Source: an uncultured Ectothiorhodospiraceae bacterium
GTDB lineage: Bacteria; Pseudomonadota; Gammaproteobacteria; Nevskiales; Oceanococcaceae
Reading direction: 5' to 3'
NCBI GenBank assembly: GCA_937141935.1
Contig: CAKZQS010000046.1
Coordinates: 62,001 to 126,000, forward strand
Length of the DNA stretch: 64,000 nt
Below are positions 62,147 to 64,000 of this stretch, piece by piece; the stretch's first letter is position 1; every line of letters begins with the position of its first letter. Under the pieces are notes generated by a model, which had not been told where the DNA came from, did not search any database, and saw only the letters and a list, made by a program, of their open reading frames with translations. The translations under genes were made by a program, and so were the position numbers.

Positions 62147-63361
62147 TCAGCCCAGCAGCACGCCCGGGATTTCGCGACCGTAGGGCAGCGTGACGCCGCA
62201 GGCCAGGCCGGCGGTGTGCAGCAGGTCGTGCTGGTCGTAGCCGTTGGCGGGCGTGCCCTGCCCGCGGCGCAGGCGCCCCCCGCCGCCGGCCAGCATGAAG
62301 GGCACATCGCTGTTGCCGTGCAGGTCCGCGTGGCCCATGTCGGTGGTTTCCAGCACCACGGTCGAATCCAGAATCCCGGCATCGCGCAGGCCGGCGATCA
62401 GGTAGGCCGACAGGCTGCCCAGGTGGCGGCGCATCTCGGTGTAATAGGGATAGTCCGGCAGGCCGTTGCTGCCGCCGTGGTGTGACTGGTGGTAGATGCC
62501 CTGGTAGCTCAGCTCGGGCACGCGGAACTCGGCCTGGTGGTTGCCAAAGCCAATCGACACCGAGCTGGTCAGGTTGCAGCGCAGCGCGGCCACGGCGATG
62601 TCGGCCTGCAGCCGGGCCTGCCGGCTGAAGGTCTCGTGCGTCAGCGGGAACTCCTCGTCGTCCGGCAGGCCGGCGCAGCTGGAGCCGCCGGCCATGTCGT
62701 CGAGCCGGCGCTGAGTCGCGGCGATGGCATCCAGGTGCTCGTCCATGCGCTGCACCTCATAGCCGGCCAGCTTTTGCCGAATCGACTGCACGGCCGCGGC
62801 GTGCGCATCAAGGATCGGCGTCTTTTCGCTGCCCGGCCCGGTGTTTCCGAACAGCAGCCGGAAGGCGTTGAAGGGGTTGTCCTCGAAGGGCACGTCGGTG
62901 TTGCCGACCTTGGTCAGATAGCCCTGGCCATTGCTGTGCACGCCCAGGTTCACATAGGTGAAGGGCAAGTCCGGGCCCAGCGCCTTACCCATGGCCACGT
63001 CGTAGCTGTCGCCGTTCCAGCCGGCCTTGAGCAGCAGCGGCAGGCGCCCGTGCCCGGCGGCGTTGTGGCCCATGTTGAGCAGGAAGTTGCACTCGGTCTT
63101 GACCGGCTCGTAGCCCTGCGACATCGGCCCCAGCTGCATCTGCGCGCCCTGGCCAGACGGCGCCCAGAAGTCGTGGATGCCGCCGCCGGGCACATAGATC
63201 GCCACCGTGCGCGTGGGCATCAGGCCCTGCGCCTCGGCGCTGCGGGCATAGAGCAGCCCGGTCAGTAGCGGGCTGCTGCGCAGCAGTGCGGTGGAGATGC
63301 CCGACCCGGCCACGGTGGCCAGGAAGTGGCGGCGGGAGACGATGGGGTTGTGCCGGCTCAT
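62147..63361 (-). CDS. DUF1552-family exported protein (Tat signal)
   Basis: A 404-residue protein with a twin-arginine-like signal SRRHFLATVAGSG at residues 9-21, so it may be exported folded with a cofactor. The body shows the DUF1552 pattern: RTVAIYVPGGGIHDFWAPSG, FLLNMGHNAAGHGRLPLLLK, VSIGFGNHQAEFRVPELSYQ and VLETTDMGHADLHGNSDVPF, followed by GYDQHDLL. DUF1552 proteins are usually encoded beside DUF1592/1588/1585 cytochrome-like proteins, as here. ATG at 63361 overlaps the upstream gene stop by 4 bases. Function unknown. Confidence 0.9.
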   Translation of the reverse strand: MSRHNPIVSRRHFLATVAGSGISTALLRSSPLLTGLLYARSAEAQGLMPTRTVAIYVPGGGIHDFWAPSGQGAQMQLGPMSQGYEPVKTECNFLLNMGHNAAGHGRLPLLLKAGWNGDSYDVAMGKALGPDLPFTYVNLGVHSNGQGYLTKVGNTDVPFEDNPFNAFRLLFGNTGPGSEKTPILDAHAAAVQSIRQKLAGYEVQRMDEHLDAIAATQRRLDDMAGGSSCAGLPDDEEFPLTHETFSRQARLQADIAVAALRCNLTSSVSIGFGNHQAEFRVPELSYQGIYHQSHHGGSNGLPDYPYYTEMRRHLGSLSAYLIAGLRDAGILDSTVVLETTDMGHADLHGNSDVPFMLAGGGGRLRRGQGTPANGYDQHDLLHTAGLACGVTLPYGREIPGVLLG

Positions 63362-64000
63362 TGCGCGCCCTCCCGGGACCAGGCCTTGCGGTAGCGCACC
63401 GCATCCAGCAGCGCGAAACGCTCGAGCATCGCGCGTGGGCTGTCGTTCATCAGGCTGTCGCGCAGCGCCTCGATCTCGCAGGCATAGCCCGCGCGCTCCA
63501 GCTCGCTGAGCTGCGCCCCTTCCGGGTTGTCGCCATCGATCTCGTCGTGGCCCACCCCGGTGACGTAGCGGAACATCTGCTTGGGCAGGCAGGCCTGCGC
63601 CGACTCCAGGTTGGCGAGCACGCCGCCCAGTTCCTTCGCGCCGGTGAAGCTGAGCATCTGGTCGATGTCGCTGTAGCGCAGCGGCGCATAGAGCTCGCCG
63701 GAGGCATCGATCGGGTTGCCGTTCAGGTCGCGCTCGCGCACGCGGCCCACGGTGTCGAAGTCCTCCATGCCAAAGCCCAGCGGGTTGATGTACTGCAGGT
63801 GGCAGTTGGTGCAGGGCGCGTCCTCGGTCAGCCGGTGGTATTTCATCCGGTTGGTGGTCTCCGGGTCCTGCAGGAACTCGGACATCTCGGCCAGCTTCTG
63901 CTCGCGGGCCTCGAAGGTGCCCGCCGGCGGGTCGGGCTGGTCCTGGCACAGCAGGCGCCGGCGGACCCGCACCGAGCGCAGGATCGGCGAGGACTCGACG
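63358..64000 (-). CDS. DUF1588/DUF1585 (DUF1592-type) cytochrome-like protein, 3' part only
   Basis: The frame is open to the right edge of the window, so at least 213 C-terminal residues of a larger protein are present. Visible is the DUF1588 part with a CxxCH haem-binding motif in APCTNCHLQYINPLGFGMED, followed by DFDTVGRVRERDLNGNPIDA. The DUF1585-like C-terminus follows, with FRYVTGVGHDEIDGDN. Full-length members carry several DUF15xx modules and a cytochrome-c domain and are predicted periplasmic. The gene precedes and overlaps DUF1552 by 4 bases. Confidence 0.9.
   Translation of the reverse strand, partial: VESSPILRSVRVRRRLLCQDQPDPPAGTFEAREQKLAEMSEFLQDPETTNRMKYHRLTEDAPCTNCHLQYINPLGFGMEDFDTVGRVRERDLNGNPIDASGELYAPLRYSDIDQMLSFTGAKELGGVLANLESAQACLPKQMFRYVTGVGHDEIDGDNPEGAQLSELERAGYACEIEALRDSLMNDSPRAMLERFALLDAVRYRKAWSREGAQ

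Overview
The window is GC-rich DNA (about 70% G+C by eye) from what looks like a free-living gammaproteobacterium. The best taxonomic clue is the gene order mltD/gloB next to a methyltransferase-rnhA-dnaQ block, which is classical for the class. The accessory genes (flavin monooxygenase, desaturase with an AraC regulator, DUF1592/DUF1552 pair, core Agl/Glt-like trans-envelope cluster) would fit a Nevskiales/Solimonadaceae-like or Xanthomonadales-like lineage. That placement is inference. No rRNA, tRNA, CRISPR array or prophage was seen.

Layout. 1-303: 3' end of mutS. 365-7714: a ten-gene, almost fully overlapping Mrp/Mbh-type cation/proton antiporter operon with three different NuoL/M/N-like subunits. 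7884-11003 (minus): a lipoprotein, dnaQ, rnhA and a methyltransferase, divergent from gloB and mltD (11099-13350). 13482-22402: a nine-gene envelope operon with a secreted protein, three TPR proteins (two of them lipoproteins), a small secreted protein, one TolQ-like and two TolR-like motor subunits and an AgmX/PglI-type TonB-like protein. It resembles the core of the myxobacterial Agl/Glt machine. 22534-24249: an orphan lipoprotein of lower GC, followed by rarA. 25886-37234: mixed single genes (alpha/beta hydrolases, DUF4153 membrane protein, GNAT acetyltransferase, fatty acid desaturase and AraC regulator, CsaA-like protein, Ca/Na exchanger, amidohydrolase, DUF1428, VOC protein, hypotheticals). 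A 161-bp inverted-repeat element at 29989-30149 supplies the stop codons of the two genes it separates.

37288-55487: the most interesting block, an 18-kb operon of six large genes on one strand. It holds a CHASE2 sensor with a degenerate kinase, a 1065-residue protein whose membrane part carries two PgsC/CapC-like units, a single-pass periplasmic protein, a secreted putative zinc hydrolase, a 1598-residue TPR-like plus beta-barrel protein, and a 1372-residue protein with a PgsB/CapB-type Mur-ligase core. The arrangement suggests a Gram-negative poly-gamma-glutamate-like (amide-linked anionic polymer) synthesis, trimming and outer-membrane export system. No PgsA/CapA gene is present.

55503-64000: an HxlR regulator divergent from an AhpD-like gene with clear operator palindromes; a TetR regulator divergent from an FMO-SDR-epimerase operon with its own operator; a 21-bp tandem repeat; a subtilisin-like lipoprotein; and the DUF1552 / DUF1588-DUF1585 (cytochrome-like) pair that runs off the right edge.
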